Part shown: piece after piece, positions 42,735-55,623 of the stretch
Position numbering within the stretch: the first letter of the stretch is position 1
How the letters are laid out: the number at the start of each line of letters is the position of its first letter
NCBI GenBank assembly: GCA_022495995.1
Contig: JAFEMH010007007.1
Span: 41,482-105,481 of the forward strand
DNA: 64,000 nt
DNA from: Adenophora triphylla var. japonica
Taxonomy: Eukaryota; Streptophyta; Magnoliopsida; Asterales; Campanulaceae
Direction of reading: 5' to 3'
Made by a program: the position numbers and the translations under genes
Notes under the pieces: model-generated
What the model was told of the DNA's origin: nothing
Databases searched by the model: none
Seen by the model: the letters and a program-made list of their open reading frames with translations, nothing else

Positions 42735-44811
42735 TAAATAGGATAATGCTACTTGAATATATTTATAAAACTCTTACCAAAGTGTTGGTCAATAGACTTT
42801 GCCCTTTCCTTGATCAACTAGTTGGTACTTTTCAATCTAGTTTCCTTCCGTCAAGGAAGACTTCTAACAATGTTATCATCACTCAAGAAATTATACATCA
42901 ACTTAGGAAAAGGAAGAGTAAGAATGGTATTTCTTAAAATTGACCTCGAAAAAGCCTATGATAGATTAAACTGGGATTTCCTCCGTGAAACCTTCATTAC
43001 CTTCAATTTTCCTAGTTCGCGGGTTGTTTTGGTTCTTAATCTGGTTAGTGGTACCTAAACCTCTGTCCTTTGAAACGGGTCTCAACTTCCTAATTTTATC
43101 CCCAACAGAGGTCTCCGACACGGAGACCTTCTATCTCCTTATCTTTTTTCCTCTGTATGGAACGTCTTTCCCAACTCATTGTTGGTCTTCAAGCCTCAAG
43201 GAAGGGGCCCTCTATCTTTCATCTCTTCTACGTTGATGACCTGATCCTTTTTTCCAAGACTCTGTCTGTCTATGGCTGGAAGACTCACATTGATCAAGGC
43301 AGTCAACTCGGCCATCCCCTCTCATGTTATGCAAGGTGTTTGCTCTTCCCACTAGTGTCTGTGATAAGTTAGATAAAATCAATAGAGATTTCTTGTGGGG
43401 GGGACTTCCCAGTTCACAAAAAAAGAACATCTTATCAAATGGAAAACCATTTGCTTGAACAAAAAGGTTGGAGGCCTTGGCATTAGACAATTCAAACTCC
43501 AAAATCTTGCTCTCCTATCCAAAATGGTTTGGGACATTGCTTCGGGTTCAAAACATCTCTGGACCAAAGTAATGTCTAACAAGTACTGTCTAGATACCAA
43601 ACCTAGGAAATGGACCAAAAACGCCTCTTCCTCCTTCATTTGGAAAGGCATTTTCCAAACCAAAAACATCATTGATAAAAATATCAAGTGGAAAGTGGGA
43701 GATGGTACCTCTATACACATTTGGGATGACTGGTGGTGCACCAATCAGCTACTCCCAAAAGCCCCTGACTCCAACCTTCTGCCTACCAAAGTCATTGATC
43801 TCATTATGGACAAAAATGGCATCTAAAAAATTTGGCTAACTTCTTTTCGGAAGACATCATACAAACAATCCAAATTATTTATGTGCCCAATATTCCAGAG
43901 GTATCGATACCCCTCTTTGGTCCTTAAACTCTAATGGCAATTTTACCGTTAAAAATGTTTATGCATATCTTAATGATGGGTACTCTCACTCCTTGGGAGA
44001 TAACTATAGCTGGTTATGGAAAGTTAAAGTTCCTCAGAAAAACTCATTTTCAAGTGGACCATCCTCCACGATAGGTTACCTTCAAACCAGTTGAGACACC
44101 ATAGACACATGTGTGATTCTAACATTTGCGAAAAATGCAACTTCACTCCTGAGTCCACATATCACATTCTTAGAGTTTGCAACAAAGCCAAAGTAATTTG
44201 AAACCTGTTTCGAAAAGACAATGGTTGGCTCGATGACTATAACCTTCCCCTCCTGGATTGAATCAAGTCCCATTTGAGAAACCAACATTTATTCTCTAAC
44301 ATACATTGGTTCATCTGGTTTAGCTCTATTTCTTGGTTTATCTGGAAGGATAAGAACAAAGAAGTTAATCAAAATACTTTGGGCAACTCTCATGGATTGA
44401 CTTGCCAGATCATACACTTCACAAGGGATGTTCATTTTGCTTTTCTCTCAAACCCATGTTACAAAACCAAACAAATTGTGTTAACGATACTTCCTCACAG
44501 ACTTCTTCTTCTACATAGATTGCATTACAAGTTATTGTTTCCTAAACCAACTCTAGTCATTGTTTCCTAAACCAACTATAGCTATAATTCTCCTAGATTT
44601 AGTCTTTGATTTCCTAATACTTCATCAATCCTTCAGCAAGTCTGTTTTAGAATCCTTGTCATAGTAGAGTCCTTGTTATTACCTTATTTACTTCCTTTTG
44701 TTATGCAAAAATTTGGCCTTAAAATATCAATGAAATTAAGATATCTTCTTCAATATTTATCAAAGCTTACATGGTATCAGAGCTTAGATCACCAAAAAAA
44801 TTTCTTTTCCA

Positions 44812-45426
44812 TGGCTGCCGAAGCAACCATCTATCTCACCAAGGAGTTAACCCTCAAAAACCGATCCCACACAACCACCACCTTCCATGCCACCGTTGCC
44901 TATGTATCCAGAAATCCCAATCCACCCAAAAACTTCAATCCCCGCTCAAACCCTACACAATATTCACCCAACTCCAACTCGGCCTATTCCCCTAACACCA
45001 ATCCCCCTACCCCCATCAAATTCCAATCCCAGAAACAACACCATTCCTCGCCCTCAAAATCGTGTCCCGCAACCCACCTATCCCATTGCCTATTCTGCCA
45101 CCACCTCCAATCAACCCACACCCGCTTGGCTCTTCGACAATGGTGCCACTCACCATGTTACTCATGACCTCAATTACCTCTCTCTCCATTCCCCTTATGA
45201 TGGCACCGAAGAACTTCTCATTGGCGATGGCTTGGGTCTTCCAATTTCCAACATATGTTCCACCTCTATTCTCACTTCTTCCTCTCCCCTTCTTCTTAAT
45301 GATATTCTTCATGTCCCTCGTGTGTCTCGTAACTTAATATCTATATCTAAGTTGTGTCTTGATAATAATGCATTTGTCACTTTCTCATCCAATTCCTTCC
45401 TTTGTTGTAAAGAAAATTTGCACTAA
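44812..45426 (+). pseudogene. Copia gag remnant and protease
   Basis: From the ATG at 44812 the frame reads MAAEATIYLTKELTLKNRSH, then a Pro/Asn/Ser-rich segment. The ~200-residue gag core and its zinc knuckle are missing. In the next frame the protease reads WLFDNGATHHVTHDLNYL, where the usual Asp-Ser-Gly is Asp-Asn-Gly, then LLIGDGLGLPISN and ILHVPRVSRNLISISKL, to a stop at 45424-45426. Confidence 0.75.
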
Positions 45427-45499
45427 CCCATTCTTCTTCAAGGTAATCTTAACTCTGGCGTCATTGAATGGCTTCTCAAATCCCCTACGGTTCACGTCA

Positions 45500-46300
45500 C
45501 AACGCCATCTTCCACAGTCAACTGGCATCATAGGTTAGGGCATCCTTCTGTTTCGATTTACGTACTATTAGTTCTTCTTTTGATATAGGTATTCCTAGAG
45601 ACTCAAATTTTCATTGCAATGCTTGTGATTGTAATAAAAGTCATAAATTACCTTTTGATGAAAATTCTCTTTCTTCCAATGGTCCTCTTGATTTGATTTA
45701 TAGTGATGTTTGGACATCTCCACTATTATCTTATGATGGTCACAAATATTACATTGTTTTCGTTGATCACTTCACTCTATACACTTATCTTTATCCTCTC
45801 AAACACAAGTGATGCCACTCATATATTTATCAATTTCAAAAAGCTTGTGGAAAATTTCTTTAATCGATCTATTATTACTATTTTTAGTGACAATGGTGGG
45901 GAGTATATTGGTCTTCGTCCTCTTCTCACATCTTTTGGTATCAACTATCTCACATCTCCTCCACACACACCTGAACACAATGGGATATCTGAACGCCGCC
46001 ACCGCCACATTGTTGAAACGGGGCTATCTCTTCTAACCCATTCTCACATGCCTCGAAAATTTGGACTCATGCCTTTGTCACCTCATGTTATCTCATTAAT
46101 CGCATGCCAGCTCCTACACTTCAACTTCAATCTCCGTTCTTCAAACTCTTTGGCAAAACACCAAACTACTCCAAGCTACGTAGTTTTGGGTGTCTATGAC
46201 ATCCATGGCTCCGTCTATACACACACAACAAACTGCATCCAAAATTTTCCCCTTGTTTCTTCATAGGCTACTCACCCACTCAAAGTGCATATTACTGCTT
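45500..46300 (+). pseudogene. Copia integrase (degenerate)
   Basis: A GAG-pre-integrase block (NWHHRLGHPS, then CNACDCNKSHKLPF in changing frames) leads to SDVWTSPLLSYDGHKYYIVF, VDHFT, then SDNGGEYIGL and SPPHTPEHNGISERRHRHIV with the catalytic Glu. A short frame change occurs near 45805. The later part (46280-46850) is disrupted. Confidence 0.75.
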
Positions 46301-46699
46301 CGATCCTACCACTTTCAAAATGTTTGTGTCTCACCATGTCAAATTTGTTGAACATATGTTTCCCTTCTTTACAATCTCCTCCCCACCCTCACAATCTTTT
46401 TCCTTGTCCGATTGGTGCAACACGATCCTCAACATACTTCCTCCATTGTCTACTACCTCAATACTCTCCCAACTACCCTCGGCAGCCCTCAACCACCCGC
46501 TACTACCTCGGCACCTCTCTCCCACACCACCCTCACCTATAGCCCCATACTCCCTCCTTCCTCTACCGCTTTCCACACCTACTTAGTCCTCACCCGGACA
46601 CTCTCCTGTTCCCATATCCTCTCCCGACACCATCTTCAGATATCCATAAACCTATCACTCGCTCTCAGAATAATATTTTCAAACCCACTAATAAACTCA

Positions 46700-48282
46700 A
46701 CTTGCATGTCTCACTACCCTGCCCAAGTCTTCGAGCCCAACACCTACACCCGAGCCTTGAAACAACCCGTATGGCGAGCAGCCATGGAAAAAGAATACAG
46801 TGCTCTTATGAATAACTACACTTGGGATCTTGATCCCCCCACCTAGTCTTAGAATTTAATTGGGTGTAAGTGGATCCTTCGCACCAAATATAACCCCGAT
46901 GTGACAATTGATAGGCATAAGGCCTCGCCTAGTAGCCAAGGGATTTCATCAATGACCGGCATAAACTACTCAAACTTTTAGCCCCTGTTGTAAAGCCGCC
47001 ATACAATTCGCACCATTCTCTCCTTAGCAATTACAAACAAGCGGCCCCTTCGACAAAGCCGACATCAACAATGCATTCTTACCGGGTACTCTCAATGAAG
47101 ATGTATTTATGGCTCGACCACCGAGCTTTGTAAGTCCTTCTCATCTCGTCCCATGTTTGCAAAATGCGTCAAGCACTTTACGGTCTCAAGCAAGCCCCTC
47201 GGGCATGGTACAATGAGCTTAAGCACTATCTTTTATCTCGCTTCAAAAATTGTGTTTCCGATGCCTCCTTGTTTTCACTCTGCTCCACCCATGGTACTAT
47301 TCTTTTACTTGTGTATGTCGATGATATTATAATTACAGGGTCCACTTCATAACTGCCCGACAACTTCATCTCTACTTTTTCCACTCGGTTCTCACTCAAG
47401 GATCTTGGTAATTATCTTATTTTCTTGGGGTGGAAGTTGTGCCTCATCCTCATCGATTTTTTCTCAGTCAACATAAGTATGTCCAAGATCTCTTGGCTCG
47501 TACCAAGATGATGGATGCCAAATCTTTACCAGCACCCATGACACGGGATTTCAAGCTTTCTATTAACGAAGGGACACCCATCTCTAATGCTACTGAATAC
47601 CGAAACATTGTGGGTAATCTTCAATATCTTTCTCTTACGCGAGTTGATGTCTCGTTTGCTGTTAATAAACTATGACAGTTCATGCAAAACCCTACTGATC
47701 TTCATTGAGCCGCCTTGAAAAGAGTTCTTCATTACTTAGTGGGTACAAACTCCCATGGTCTACTTCTTGGCTCCAAGTCTCCCTCTACACTCCATGCCTT
47801 TACTGATGCGGATTGGCCGGGGACAAAGAATAATTACATCTCCACTTCAGGATATTTGGTATACTCTTGGTTCGAATCTTGCTTTCATGGAGCTCTTGTA
47901 GCGTAAAACTCTAGCTCGATCCACTATCGAGGCCGAGTATGTATGTAGCAGCTTGCCTTCGAAAAGGCAAGTGTATATTATGGCTTCAAAATTTACTTAG
48001 TGAATTTCATGTTGTGTTATCATCATCTCCGGTTATTTATTGCGACAATCTAGAGGCTATTTATGTGGCTGCCAATCCTAAATTTCATTCAAGGATGAAG
48101 CACTTAGCACTTGATTATCACTTTGTTCGTGAACAAGTTCAAGCTCAACAATTACAGGTTTCTCATATTTCAGGGGGTTATCAATTGGCGGATGCTTTGA
48201 CAAAACCGCTTGCTCGAGCTCGTTATCAAGATATTATGTCCAAGATTGGTCTTTCTCTTCCCTCGTCCATCTTTCAGGGGCA
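46700..48282 (+). pseudogene. Copia reverse transcriptase and RNase H (degenerate)
   Basis: RT pieces in several frames: WRAAMEKEYSALMNNYTWDL, the region around NAFLPGTLNEDVFMA (near 47070-47115), MRQALYGLKQAPRAWYNELK and the catalytic YVDDIIITG (near 47315-47340). RNase H reads HAFTDADWPG, YCDNLEAIYVAANPKFHSRM, DYHFVREQV and LADALTKPL. Stops occur at 47350, 47675 and 47709, and frames shift, so it is inactive. Confidence 0.8.
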
Positions 48283-49026
48283 TGTTAACGATACTTCCTC
48301 ACAGACTCCTTCTACATAGATTGCATTACAAGTTATTGTTTCCTAGACCAACTCTAGTCATTGTTTCCTAAACCAACAATAAATATAATTCTCCTAGATT
48401 TAGTCTTTGAATTCCTAATACTTCAAAGAATCCTTCAAAGAAGTCCTGTTTTAGAATCCTTGTCATATTAGAGTCCTTGTTATTACCTTATTTACTTCCT
48501 TTTGTTATGTATAAATAGGGCCTTACAATATCAATGAAATTAAGATATCTTCTTCAATATTTATCAAAGCTTACAAATTGATCTCTTAGTCCCTCTCTCT
48601 CGCAGTGTCATCAAGCTTAACACGGATGGAAGTGTCAAATATAGAGGCCGAAGGTGTGGATTTGGAGGTATCTTGCGTTACGGGAGAAGAGGAAACTGAT
48701 TGGCGCTTTATGGTCGTTTGCAAATGAAAACCATCCTCATGCAGCTTTGATGTGCGACATTCAAGCTCTTCTCCATACAAACCTAAATGCTTTATCCAAC
48801 ACAAATTTCTACGAGAAGGGAATCTATGTGCTGACTACCTGCCAATCTGGGAGCGGACCAGGACCTGACTCTTGTGCCCTTGGAGGCTCCAAATGAGGAG
48901 CTCAAATAACTGATGTTGTTGGTTGACTAAATGAGAGTAACATCGGCATAGTTCTAGTTTATTTTATTTCTTTTCATTATACCAAAAAAAAAGTATTGAT
49001 ACAATTTACGCATAATCTGAAATTAT

Positions 49027-50321
49027 TGTTAGGAAAACTGTATGTAACAATAAATAAGGCTTTCTTGAAATTAACGAAATGATAAATAATAAATGAACCA
49101 TAATAATAATTAACAGGGCAGGGAATAGACCTAAATAATAAATGCGGAAATTAAACCAAACCGAATAAATATAGGAAGTCGAGTCTTGTGTTGGACACAA
49201 TTTCCGCAAGAAGATATTGCCCCACACTGGTGCTAACGATTTCAGACGACAATTTTCTCTCAAGATAAAACGATTTATTATTATTGGTAGAAGCACTTCA
49301 AATCAATAACTTGGCGAACGAAACTGTGTTTGACACTTCCAGACTTTGAAGAAGACTTATGCAATAAGATGATCTATCTTCTAATAGATGTCGTTAGAAT
49401 TCCTTCGAATTATGTGACTGAATACCATAATTCAGTTAAATATTTAACAGAGTTCGTTACTCAGTTAGATATGTGCTTCTCTAATTTAGATGTGAAGAGA
49501 GAGTGAATTGTGTGATAATTTTTTTGTGAGTAAAGGCAATCGGTGGGGATTTATACGGTTTATGAAGAGATTGGGTGCCTTTTGAGAATAGGCACAAATT
49601 GCACCTCGTGAATCTCGGCCCTTCGGGATCGATCATGGATGAAGAGTGGTGATCTCGTGGTTCGACCCAGCAACCCGACCCGTCTGTTCAAACAGAAGCG
49701 GGTCGCGCCCTTACCCATCAGCAGCCTGTTCGAACCATCACTAGCCCAAGCGCCTAAGCCCACAATCTTGGACCAGCCCAACGAGCCTAGCTAGAACAAA
49801 ACCATCAACCCACACGAACCACCATCGAGCCGAATTTCGTTAAAAGTTTAAGGCTCCACAACGCGTACATGCGAAGTGCAAAGTGCACCCTAAACCACCC
49901 ATTCCGCCCTTCACGGTTCATGTGCCAATTTGAAGCTAGTCCAAAATTAGCACTATTGGGCCACTATTTGTATGGATGGCCCAATGGTCCACTTGGTTGG
50001 CCCAAGGAGATAACAACTTGATGGGTCCTTCCTTGGATGGTTCCACTTAAAAACAAGTATTACTTTCCTTCTTAAAGTAATGTGATATAACTCTTCCATA
50101 TCCCATAAACTCTTCATTAACCCATTTCATTTGCATACTTTGAGCATTTAATTTCTCATTCACCACAAATTGATTTTGAAAAAGTAAATATATCAAATTA
50201 ATCTACCCAAATGTAGATTATTGATATGCAATCAATTTTCATTTTCCTAAAATGAAACCTTATGAAATTCTTGGTCAAAAGTCGATCAAACCTCATTTTT
50301 TCCAAAACCAAAATTTCAACA
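49027..50321 (-). repeat. Solo LTR
   Basis: It is bounded by identical attat (49022-49026 and 50322-50326) with ends TGTTAGG and TTCAACA. A TATA box on the minus strand (TATAAAT, near 49550) suggests minus orientation. No coding sequence is inside, as expected after LTR-LTR recombination. 1295 bp. Confidence 0.75.
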
Positions 50322-50326
50322 ATTAT

Positions 50327-50745
50327 CAATAACATTTATTCATTTTTCTATTTAATTTAATAAAGATTCATTTTTAAAATGTAACTTTTAATAAAAAAAT
50401 ATTTATTTTGAAACGACAGTACACAACATTTTTAATTCTAAGCCAATGATCTTGTTAAAATATCAAATATTTGTAACAAATAATCCTATCATCTTTAGTC
50501 TTGTACTACATGACCCAATCATCTTTAGTCATATATGGGCCGGTGCGGTTCTACCGCAGTCTATCGCATATAAGTCGTTTGAACTTCTAATATTGTTCTT
50601 TTGTTGCGATCTTAACGGTTCACATTTTTTTCTTAAAGGGTATTTTAGTAAATTTAGTTCGATTTGCGATCTCATCCGTCCATACACCTTACACGTGATC
50701 TCAATCCTCCACATGAAATCACTTCTGTGCAATAATACAACATAG
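50327..50745. other. AT-rich spacer
   Basis: No gene or element end is recognised. Confidence 0.4.
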
Positions 50746-50915
50746 GCCCCAAATCTGTTCTATACCAACATATGTTAGTTTCATAGAATGTAATCTTTCA
50801 TCCATCTATGTGCTGACCGTTAATTGTAATATTTTTGCTTACCGGTGCCCCAAATCGGTTCTATACCAACATACGTTAGTTTCATAAAATGTAATCTTTC
50901 ATCCATCTATGTGCT
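50746..50915. repeat. ~99-bp tandem duplication, second copy split by element C
   Basis: GCCCCAAATC...ACCGGT is repeated from about 50845. The second copy breaks at 50915 and resumes at 61159 (GTGCTGACTGTTAATTGTAA). Confidence 0.75.
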
Positions 50916-51830
50916 TGTTTTGGTCAAATTTAAGCAATTCAACTTCAAAGAGAGAAATTGGGCACAATGAAATATGATAATGTAAATTCAAGATGTAATG
51001 GCAAAAGATTTAACGAGGAAAGCCCTTGAACAACTTGTTCGCAAGATAAAACCTCAAAACAATGGAGTATCATTAGTATGGTGATGGTAGAGAGAAAGTG
51101 TGAGTACAGAGTATTTTTAATTGAGTACATGTGTGTGTGTGTGTATACATGTGTTTTCTATTTAAATACAAATGAAGATAACAAGATAGCAACAAAGTAA
51201 ACGTCATCCCTCATATTGTGCCTAGAATCTCGCCAAAAGGTTGATGATGATAGAAATATCCGTTGCCAAGTAAATGTTGTTGAAGACTCCCTTTGACTCG
51301 GTCTATAACGCTGAGGAGTTTCTCTGCAATGGTTTCTATAACATCGCCATGCAATTATGTTGGTAAGACTCATAATCCATCGTTGTTTTCCCAAGTTATT
51401 ATTCCAAGATGAGACGTCAAGATGCAACATGTTCTTGTCAGATCTTTTATCCCGAACAATTGCCCCCGAATTTTTGAAGTGTCCAAAGATGGAAGTTTGA
51501 ATTTCAAAATTCTACCTTTAACCGCCTTGCCGCTAAATTTGGGAAGGCAAAATATTTTGCTTTGTTTAGCGAATCTTCGTGGCATGGATGTAGGCTTGAT
51601 TCGAGGCGTGGATCAGCACAGAATCCGTGAATAAGGATGTTGGGAAGATAAGTCTTCTATATATAAGGGATAATAACTCAGTTTGGTTGTTTGATATGTG
51701 CTGGAAACTTCATCGAAGAACTTCTGTCTGCTGAAATATTTTGAGGGACAAGATGTCATTTGGTAAATTCCTTTTGATATTATACCTGGACTTCTTACTT
51801 GTGTCAAGATGTTTACTCTTGTTTTCGCAG

Positions 51831-52513
51831 CCATCTGTTAAAAGCCTAGGTTTGGTAAAGCCGAAGGCTTTGGTTGCCAAGTATAAAGGGAAGGCTGGTG
51901 AAGATATGCCTCCGGTATCCAGATTGGAATTCGGGAATCAATCGGGAGTGAAGAGAAAAACACAAGGGAGAACGGATGCAAAGGAGACTACACCCAATGA
52001 GGATGAGCTCGAGACTAAGGTAGAATATGTCATTTTTCAACTATTTTTGAACTTGCATCTTGTTTTGATCAAAACACTTTGACTTAGGCGATAACCATGG
52101 TCAAGATGATGGTTAACGAGATCAAGTGGTGGAAAGATAAAGCTAACACTTTGCTCATGGATAGAAAGGAATTCGAGGCAGACCTCAAAGTAGCTTTTGA
52201 TATGGTGAAAGCGAAGGAGCAAGAGATGGAGGAGGCTAGAAGGAAGCACGTTAAGGAGATGGAAACCCTTCATGATGAACTAGTGGCTGAAGCTGCTAAA
52301 TCTGTCTTTGATACTAGGATTGAGATGATCAGAGAATATCAAGCTGGTCAACACTCAACTTGGAACTTGGAGGAGGAGTACGCCGCCTTAAAAGGATTTC
52401 GTGTGAAGGACCTCAGTGAGGTGTATTCTAGGAACATGGATAAGATGAAGCAGGTTGGTGAAAATCAGGAAGGAGGGAGAATGGATAAAGGCAAAGGTGT
52501 TGCTTTTGATTGA
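51831..52513 (+). CDS. Antisense ORF of element C: coiled-coil protein with intron
   Basis: It is opposite to pol, between pol and the 3' LTR. After a T-rich acceptor (TTTTCGCAG/CCATC, at about 51830) an exon reads VKSLGLVKPKALVAKYKGKA, then KRKTQGRTDAKETTPNEDEL. An intron from about 52020 (AAG/GTAGAA) to 52086 (TTAG/GCGATA) follows. The second exon is a long coiled coil (KEFEADLKVAFDMVKAKEQE, MEEARRKHVKEMETLHDELV) ending MDKGKGVAFD at 52513. An N-terminal exon lies to the left or is lost. It could be the C-terminal part of the Transposase_28-type extra proteins of Tat elements; this is inferred from position and the coiled coil. Confidence 0.55.
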
Positions 52514-53189
52514 AGGGGTCTTTCTTTGCTTTCAAATAATGGATATTTCCTTTTTAAAATATGAGATGTTACATATGTCCACTTGGACATTCTGATGACG
52601 TTTCTTTATGTTCAGAAATAATATGTCAAAAAATGGAATTTATCTTTTCAATCTGATGTCCGTTTGGTAACATGTTAATGTCACAACCGATGATTTCACC
52701 TAGGGTTCATAATCTTAACTAAGGGCAAGAAGGTAATCAATATGTACTTGACATATTGGCCCACCTACTCCTTAGCTAAAACATGAAAAACGTGTGCCCA
52801 GGTGAAGGTGTAAATAACCTTAACAATTTGAGAAAGGTGTAAGACCTTTGAACATTTTAGAAGGAGTGTACCTTTTTCCTTGGGGACAAGTATTGAGTAG
52901 GCTTAAATTCGGCCCATTAAGCTGTGATCTAAAAATGCGTTGTGTAGAGAGTTACCAGTTTCTGATATGTTGAACAGCTTGACATATCTTTGGTCTGGTT
53001 GACATAAGTTGCTAGTATCGTCTCATCTTGCAAAACGTAAACAAAGTTAGGGTGGGTGTTAGCTTAGCTAACACCCCTCCGATGCTTAAGTCAGTAGAAG
53101 TTTGAGATATATAAATTAAATTGAAAGAACAAAATAAAGTAGAATGAATCATACATGATCCTTGGAATGAAGACTGATAGGTTCATAAC
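52514..53189. other. Non-coding tail of element C
   Basis: It contains a perfect hairpin GGGTGTTAGCT-T-AGCTAACACCC (53054-53076). No gene is seen. Confidence 0.5.
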
Positions 53190-54260
53190 TTACATGAAGT
53201 ACAACTTGAGGTGGACAGCATTCCAATTCCTCGGAATTCTCACGCCATCTAAGGTTGACAGGTTGTATGCTCCCTTTCCATCTTCTGCATCAATCAAGTA
53301 AGGACCTTCCCACTTAGCCGCAAATTTGCCGCATTTGGTTCCTTCGTGTTTTGAAAAACCTTCCTTAGGACCATGTCTCCAACTTGAAACCTTCTAACGC
53401 GAACATTCTTGTTGTACGACTTAGCTATCCTCTGCTGGTAGGCAGCCATCCTGACTTTGGCCATATCCCTGAGCTCATCAATAGTGTCTAAATCTTCCGC
53501 GAGGACAAGTTAGTTATCTTCTCGGGGTTGCTAAACCATATCTAGTTAATGGGGATTGTGAATTCCACAGGATAATACTTCGGTACCGAACACCAAAGAA
53601 TATGGCATTTGTCCGGTTGCATTCTTAGGGGTAGTTCTATCAGCCTAAAGTACCAAGGGTAGCTCTTCGGCCCATCTTCCCTTCTTTTGACCAAGTCGTT
53701 TCTTCAGGTTGTTCATTATCAACTTGTTGCTGGATTCGGCCTGCCCATTTTCTCGAGGATGCACGTGTGTAGACATTATCCAGCTTTATTCCCAATCTTA
53801 TGTAGAAATTCTTGCGTCTTTTGCTAATAAACTGGGAGCCATTGTCACATATGATTTCAGATGGGACTCCAAACCTACTGGTGATGTTTCTTTTTTTGAA
53901 TGATATCACTTCTTTGTCCCTAATCTGTACGAAAGCTTCAGCTTCAATCCACTTCGAGAAGTAGTCTGGCATGGCTAACATGAACACTTTGCCTCACGGG
54001 TGCCCGCGGAATTTTACCTACTATTTCCATTCCCCACTGCATAAAGGGCCAAGGTGACAAGATGGGATGCATTGGTTCAGCAGGTTGATGCAGGATATTG
54101 TTGTGTTTCTGACACGTGTCACATTTCTGGACGTACTTGACTGCATCTTGCCGCATGGTTGGCCAATAGTACCCTGTTCTTAATGCCTTTGTAGATAGCG
54201 ATTTGCCCCCAGCATGGTTGTCACACTCACCGTCGTGCAATTCCCTTAGAAATTCTTCGG
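53190..54260 (-). pseudogene. Element C integrase
   Basis: On the minus strand the zinc-binding part reads HDGECDNHAGGKSL, TGYYWPTMRQDAVKYVQKCD and TCQ. The core reads PWPFMQWGMEIVGK, where the family's first catalytic Asp (WGMD) is Glu. Then, after a frame change, come MPDYFSKWIEAEAFVQIRDK and ICDNGSQFISK (second Asp). The third catalytic region is lost to frame changes near 53700. The C-terminal part (53190-53600) is fragmented. Confidence 0.75.
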
Positions 54261-54499
54261 CTTGTTCCAGCTTCTAAGCATCTCAAGTATATACCTACAA
54301 AGGATTTTCTTGAACAAGACATTATCTATCAAAATGAACCGAGATACCTTTATTACGAAGGACCGTGGACTTTTCACATCAACTCGGGATTGTACCATCC
54401 CGCAAGTACTTGAATTATGGGTGGCGTCCTGTGTGTAGAGTTTTTGATAGGCATGATCATGGCATCGGGCCGTTCATTAAATTGGCGAGCTTCAAGATG

Positions 54500-55623
54500 G
54501 TCTATGGCGGGATGCATGACGTGGATGATTGGGATAGTATTGTTCAACATGCTTTGGCAACTTGAACCCAGATTGGCTAGGGCATCTGCTTCAGTATTTT
54601 CCTCTCATGGGATCTGCTCGAAGACGAAGTCTTCAAATTGCCCAGCCTAACAACTTAACATGTTGGAGATAACTTGTCATTTTAACTCCGTTTAGCTATG
54701 TACGATCCGTTGAAGTGGTTAACTAGTAACAGGGAATCAGTAAATACATTAATATGCTTAACATTTAAATTTAAAGCATTAGTTAATCCCATAATGAGGG
54801 CCTCATACTCAGCCTCGTTGTTCGTTACTGAACTCACAAGCCACAGCTTGAGGAATGAGGTCTCCTTGAGGAGACTTTAGGACGATTCCCAAACCTGTAC
54901 CCCTAGCGTTTGAAGCCTCGTTCGTGTATAGCATCCAATATCTAGGAGAGTCAAAGGCCTTCAAGTTGTTGGACTTCGAGTTCAACTTTGGTACAATTGG
55001 CCAGCAGGATTGAAATCTGCTAAAAAGTACGCCAAAGCTTGTGACTTGATTGATGGCAGTCCTTGCTTCATATTGTATGTCATAAGTACTAAGTTGTACT
55101 GACCATTTAGCCATTCTACCTGACATCTCAGGTTTTCTCATCACGCTTCTGATATGATAGTTAGTCTTGACAATAACAACATGGGTTTCAAAGTAATGGC
55201 GTAATTTTATAGAAGCAGTGATTAAAGCAAGTATTAATTTTTCAAGATGAGAATACCTTTGGTTTCAAAGATCAAGTAGAGACTTACTTACGTAGTAAAT
55301 GGGATGCTGTGCACCATCTTGCTCTCTGGCCAAGACTGCACTGACTGAAGTTTCAGATACCGCGAGGTGGAGGAGCAGTGGTTCCCCTTGCTCCGGTTTC
55401 GACAATAACGATGGGGTTGTGAGGTATTCTTTAAGTTGAATGAAGGCCGCTTCGTGTTCATCGGTCCACTTTGGAACAACTTGTTTTTTCGAAGCACCTC
55501 GTAGAACAACCTGCATTTGTTAGAAAATTTGGAGATGAACCGGTTAAGGGCTGCCACCCTGCCTGTAAGCCGTTGTACGTCTTTAACGGTTCTAGGTGAC
55601 TCCAAGTTGATAATAGATTTGAG
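54500..55623 (-). pseudogene. Element C RT connection and RNase H
   Basis: Minus-strand blocks in broken frames: TGRVAALNRFISKFSNKCRL, KWTDEHEAAFIQLKEYL, LLLHLAVSETSVSAVL, IYYVSKSL, MSGRMAKWSVQLSTYDIQYE and the second RNase H start YTNEASNARGTGLGIVLKSP, in which the usual first Asp is Asn-Glu. It is inactive as read. Confidence 0.7.

Larger units (their letters stand above)
44479..48575 (+). mobile_element. Ty1/copia LTR retrotransposon
   Basis: LTRs of 293 bp (44479-44771 and 48283-48575; TGTTAACG to CTTACA) are flanked by identical aattg (44474-44478 and 48576-48580). The primer site TGGTATCAGAGC (44772-44783) is the initiator-Met type. A purine tract (CAGGGGCA) precedes the 3' LTR. LTRs differ at roughly 6% by eye. 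The 3' LTR has TATAAATAG; the 5' LTR has lost it. The order PR-INT-RT-RH is copia-like, and the RT block resembles the Ale/Retrofit lineage (inference). Confidence 0.92.
42735..48990 (+). mobile_element. 5'-truncated L1-type LINE interrupted by a copia element
   Basis: The LINE parts are 42735-44478 and 48581-48990. The first begins inside the RT domain (KTLTKVLVNRLCPFLDQLVG, FLKIDLEKAYDRLNWDFL). Frame changes follow. The catalytic box YVDDLILFSK is near 43218-43250, then a deletion, then KKVGGLGIRQFKLQNLALLS, KVGDGTSIHIWDDWW and a zf-RVT-like CEKCNFTPESTYHIL. After the copia insertion an RNase H start (KLNTDGSVKYRGRRCGFGG) and an A-rich end (CCAAAAAAAAAG) follow. ORF1 and the endonuclease are missing; the element is dead. 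Confidence 0.85.
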
